A program made the position numbers and the translations under genes. DNA of 64,000 bases from Anaerolineae bacterium (GTDB lineage Bacteria > Chloroflexota > Anaerolineae > Aggregatilineales > Phototrophicaceae). Where the stretch lies: assembly GCA_022843745.1 (NCBI GenBank), contig JALHNB010000005.1, positions 1 to 64,000 on the forward strand. The letters are read 5' to 3'. Each line of letters opens with the position of its first letter. The first letter of the stretch is position 1. The notes below the pieces were generated by a model. The model worked only from the letters and a program-made list of their open reading frames with translations. It was not told where the DNA came from and ran no database searches. This document shows, piece after piece, positions 62,526 to 64,000 of this stretch.

Positions 62526-62897
62526 TTAATCCATTTGCTTATTGGTTGCCAGTATATCTTGAACATGCTTTATCAACTCGTGAATGTCAAGCGGTGCGAC
62601 AGCTATATAAGAAAACGCTGCCATGTCATCAACGCCAATTTCCAATTCACGAATTGATAATCCAATTATGGGGATTTGCCGATCAGAGCGCAACTGGTGT
62701 GCCAGTTCGATACCTGACACATCCGGAAGCAAAAGATTCAACAGGATGAGGTCGATAGGCTGTGTCCGCGCGATATGTCGCCCGCTTGTGGCATCATGAG
62801 CAACGATGACCTCATAACCTAGCCGATCAAAGATACGCTCAAATAGTTTCACCGTATATTTGTCGTGATCGATGACCAGGGTTTTGATGTCGCTCAT
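62526..62897 (-). CDS. Degenerate receiver-domain protein (copy C)
   Basis: A 123-residue stand-alone CheY-like receiver. The fold is clear: LVIDHDKYTVKLFERIFDRL, IDLILLNLLLPDVSGIELA and IPIIGLS. The phospho-accepting Asp after LILL is Asn, the second residue of the acidic pair is His, and the Lys before the final strand is Ala (VAPLD). It cannot be phosphorylated in the usual way, so it is probably a phosphorylation-independent adaptor or pseudo-receiver. It lies between copy B (five-base gap) and the GAF-TIR gene (three-base gap). Confidence 0.85.
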   Translation of the reverse strand: MSDIKTLVIDHDKYTVKLFERIFDRLGYEVIVAHDATSGRHIARTQPIDLILLNLLLPDVSGIELAHQLRSDRQIPIIGLSIRELEIGVDDMAAFSYIAVAPLDIHELIKHVQDILATNKQMD

Positions 62898-62902
62898 GGC
62901 AA

Positions 62903-63295
62903 TCAGTTCGACTCCCGCATGAGAAGAGTTTCGACAGATGTCATCATTTTACGCAGATCAAGAGGCATATTGAAAAGGGCATCAATACCCATCTTCAGAG
63001 TCTCGGCTTCGTCTATTTTTGTTGAAGCAGTGTAGAAGATTATAGGAATCTGACTTATCAACGCATCAGTGCGCAGATTTTTAATAAAGTCTTTATAGGT
63101 ATCATTAACCGAAATATCGTCAATTATGATCACCAAGTCAGGAGGGGTAGTCTCGACGAATATCAGTCCTTCCGCCTCATCGTTTGCAACCAGCGTAACA
63201 TAGCCTTTGCTACGAAAGGCAAGCGCAAGAATCTGATGAGTGACATCAAGCCCATCTTTACGTCCAATGATCAGAATGGTTTCATTCGCTATCAC
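62903..63295 (-). CDS. Degenerate receiver-like protein (copy B)
   Basis: A 130-residue receiver-like protein. It keeps a receiver-shaped frame (FRSKGYVTLVANDEAEG, PDLVIIIDDISVNDTYKDF and IPIIFYTAS), but the acidic pair near the N-terminus is missing, the phospho-acceptor is shifted (DLVIIIDD) and the conserved Lys is Met (NMPLD). GTG 63295 is the start; the same GGCTGGACG stretch precedes the start of copy A. It is closely related to copy A (shared ANETIL start, DLVxxIDD, FxMPxD) and must come from a tandem duplication. Confidence 0.85.
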   Translation of the reverse strand: MIANETILIIGRKDGLDVTHQILALAFRSKGYVTLVANDEAEGLIFVETTPPDLVIIIDDISVNDTYKDFIKNLRTDALISQIPIIFYTASTKIDEAETLKMGIDALFNMPLDLRKMMTSVETLLMRESN

Positions 63296-63315
63296 CGTCC
63301 AGCCTTACAACGCTA

Positions 63316-63354
63316 CTACTCTGTCGGGAAATATTCCAACTCTGTAGGTGAAAT
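63316..63354 (-). pseudogene. Duplicated remnant of the HEAT gene 3' end
   Basis: Within the 67-base gap between copies A and B, 63316-63354 matches the 3' end of the HEAT gene at 63792-63830 at about 30 of 39 positions, including the stop region CTACTCTGTCGG (plus strand). It is untranslated and shows that the duplicated unit carried the end of the HEAT gene together with a receiver gene. Confidence 0.7.
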
Positions 63355-63362
63355 CTTGCCTC

Positions 63363-63770
63363 TCACAGAAGCGATTTCCGCTTCCGCGCGATAACAGCTT
63401 CGACAATAGAAGGCACTTCGTGATAATCGACTGGCATCGTAAAATAGGCATCCACGCCAATTTCATGAGCATCAACCTCGCTGAGAGTAATTTTATACAG
63501 AATAATCGGAAGTTGATTCGTTGAAGGGTTTGCATGTAGAGTTTTGATCGTATTTCTGTAGTTAACGCGGTCTAAAGTGTCGTCAATGACAAAAACCAGA
63601 TCAATATGTTGTGCCTCTGCGAACTGCAAACCCTCTTTGATATTTTGGGCAACCAGTGTCGTGTATTCGTGGCCTTGACGGCGAAGGGGGACTTCGAACA
63701 TAAAGGGAATGGCTCTGGTGAAAATATCACCAGGACATAAAATGAACAGGATGGTTTCATTCGCCATCAT
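63363..63770 (-). CDS. Degenerate receiver-like protein (copy A)
   Basis: A 135-residue paralogue of copy B, with DLVFVIDDTLDRVNYRN in place of the phospho-acceptor strand, LPIILYKIT and FTMPVDYHE. As in copy B, the N-terminal acidic pair is absent (ILFILCPGD) and the conserved Lys is Met. The start ATG 63770 corresponds by alignment to the GTG of copy B (ANETI is shared). A longer reading from 63785 has no match in the paralogue. It follows the HEAT gene after 21 bases. Confidence 0.83.
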   Translation of the reverse strand: MMANETILFILCPGDIFTRAIPFMFEVPLRRQGHEYTTLVAQNIKEGLQFAEAQHIDLVFVIDDTLDRVNYRNTIKTLHANPSTNQLPIILYKITLSEVDAHEIGVDAYFTMPVDYHEVPSIVEAVIARKRKSLL

Positions 63771-63791
63771 CGTCCAGCCCCGCAAATCTTT

Positions 63792-64000
63792 CTACTCTGT
63801 CGGACGATATCCCAACTCTTTGAGCGAAAATACTGCCGTGATCGTCACGCTGGTATCAGGATCGTTGGTGGCTTCCAGCAGCGCCGGAATCGACGGCTCG
63901 CCGATTTTGACCAGCGCATTAGCCGCCGCCTGACGGACACGTTCATGTTCGTCGCGCATCGCCTGGGCCAAAACATTGATCGAGTCTTCGTCGCCAATAC
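63792..64000 (-). CDS. HEAT-repeat protein, N-terminus outside the window
   Basis: The last 69 codons of a gene that begins beyond the right edge. The sequence NVLAQAMRDEHERVRQAAAN is followed by ALVKIGEPSIPALLEATNDP, and the gene ends LKELGYRPTE. This is the PBS-lyase-type HEAT repeat pattern, a helical scaffold for protein contacts. It appears to be the first visible gene of the receiver/GAF-TIR cluster. The total length is unknown. Confidence 0.8.
   Translation of the reverse strand, partial: IGDEDSINVLAQAMRDEHERVRQAAANALVKIGEPSIPALLEATNDPDTSVTITAVFSLKELGYRPTE

Noticed and set aside
1-64000. tRNA, rRNA, insertion sequence or prophage genes
   Set aside because: No cloverleaf, rRNA stretch, transposase, integrase or phage structural gene was recognised on either strand; small RNAs cannot be excluded by reading alone.

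Overview
The window reads as a stretch of ordinary bacterial chromosome, most likely from the phylum Chloroflexota (Anaerolineae-like). The pointers are indirect. There are many secreted or membrane-anchored proteins built from SdrD-B, DUF11, DUF4397, LysM and SH3b modules joined by Thr/Pro-rich linkers. A Chloroflexota-style lipoprotein couples a solute-binding domain to a VWA domain. A class A PBP carries a long C-terminal tail, GTG and TTG starts are used, and the base composition is moderately GC-rich. No rRNA, tRNA, CRISPR array, prophage or insertion sequence was recognised. The first and last genes are cut by the window edges.

Layout. 1-10.5 kb: a truncated DUF4058-like gene, a class A penicillin-binding protein, a serine beta-lactamase-like hydrolase, a large SdrD-B/DUF11 surface protein and a solute-binding/VWA lipoprotein. 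10.5-11.7 kb: an ArsR-type regulator with a coupled SRPBCC protein, facing a small ABM-type monooxygenase. 11.9-18.4 kb (minus strand): a glycan block with HddA, GmhA and GmhB for D-glycero-manno-heptose, a left-handed-beta-helix acyltransferase, a GT2 glycosyltransferase and a B12-binding radical SAM enzyme. 18.7-23.3 kb: three consecutive envelope genes (LysM, then two DUF4397 proteins). 23.4-24.8 kb: an ECF sigma factor with an RskA-like anti-sigma factor. 25-28 kb: a class III aminotransferase, a compact transcription unit for a 30-residue arginine-rich peptide, a DUF983 protein and an SDR oxidoreductase. 28.1-31.5 kb: a circularly permuted ATP-grasp / alpha-E / transglutaminase operon. 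31.7-35.7 kb: TPR, GNAT and GT39 proteins. 35.9-39 kb: three tandem DUF5668/toast-rack-like paralogues. 39-46 kb: a geranylgeranyl-reductase-like flavoprotein, a small membrane protein, a dephospho-CoA kinase with an extra C-terminal domain, an MFS carrier, a DUF3179 protein and FolC. 46-50 kb: secreted SH3b, beta-propeller and LysM/SdrD proteins. 50-54 kb: class I fructose-1,6-bisphosphatase and a HerA/DUF87 ATPase. 54.1-56.7 kb: a chromate operon (chrA, chrB split in two, a LMW-phosphatase-like gene) behind a near-consensus promoter and a doubled palindromic operator. 56.8-60.7 kb: an unrecognised 446-residue protein, a GT4 glycosyltransferase and a thioredoxin-like protein. 60.8-64 kb (minus strand): a tight cluster of a HEAT-repeat protein, three degenerate receiver-domain proteins and a GAF-TIR protein.

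The most promising material for a new system is that last cluster. It pairs a TIR effector-type domain and a GAF sensor with three receivers that lack normal phosphoacceptor residues, and it shows a local duplication that copied the tail of the HEAT gene. Other points of interest are the arginine-rich mini-gene with its own promoter, ribosome site and terminator; the split ChrB with its operator; the CoaE fusion; the DUF5668 triplet; and two families of short dispersed palindromic repeats placed next to gene ends.
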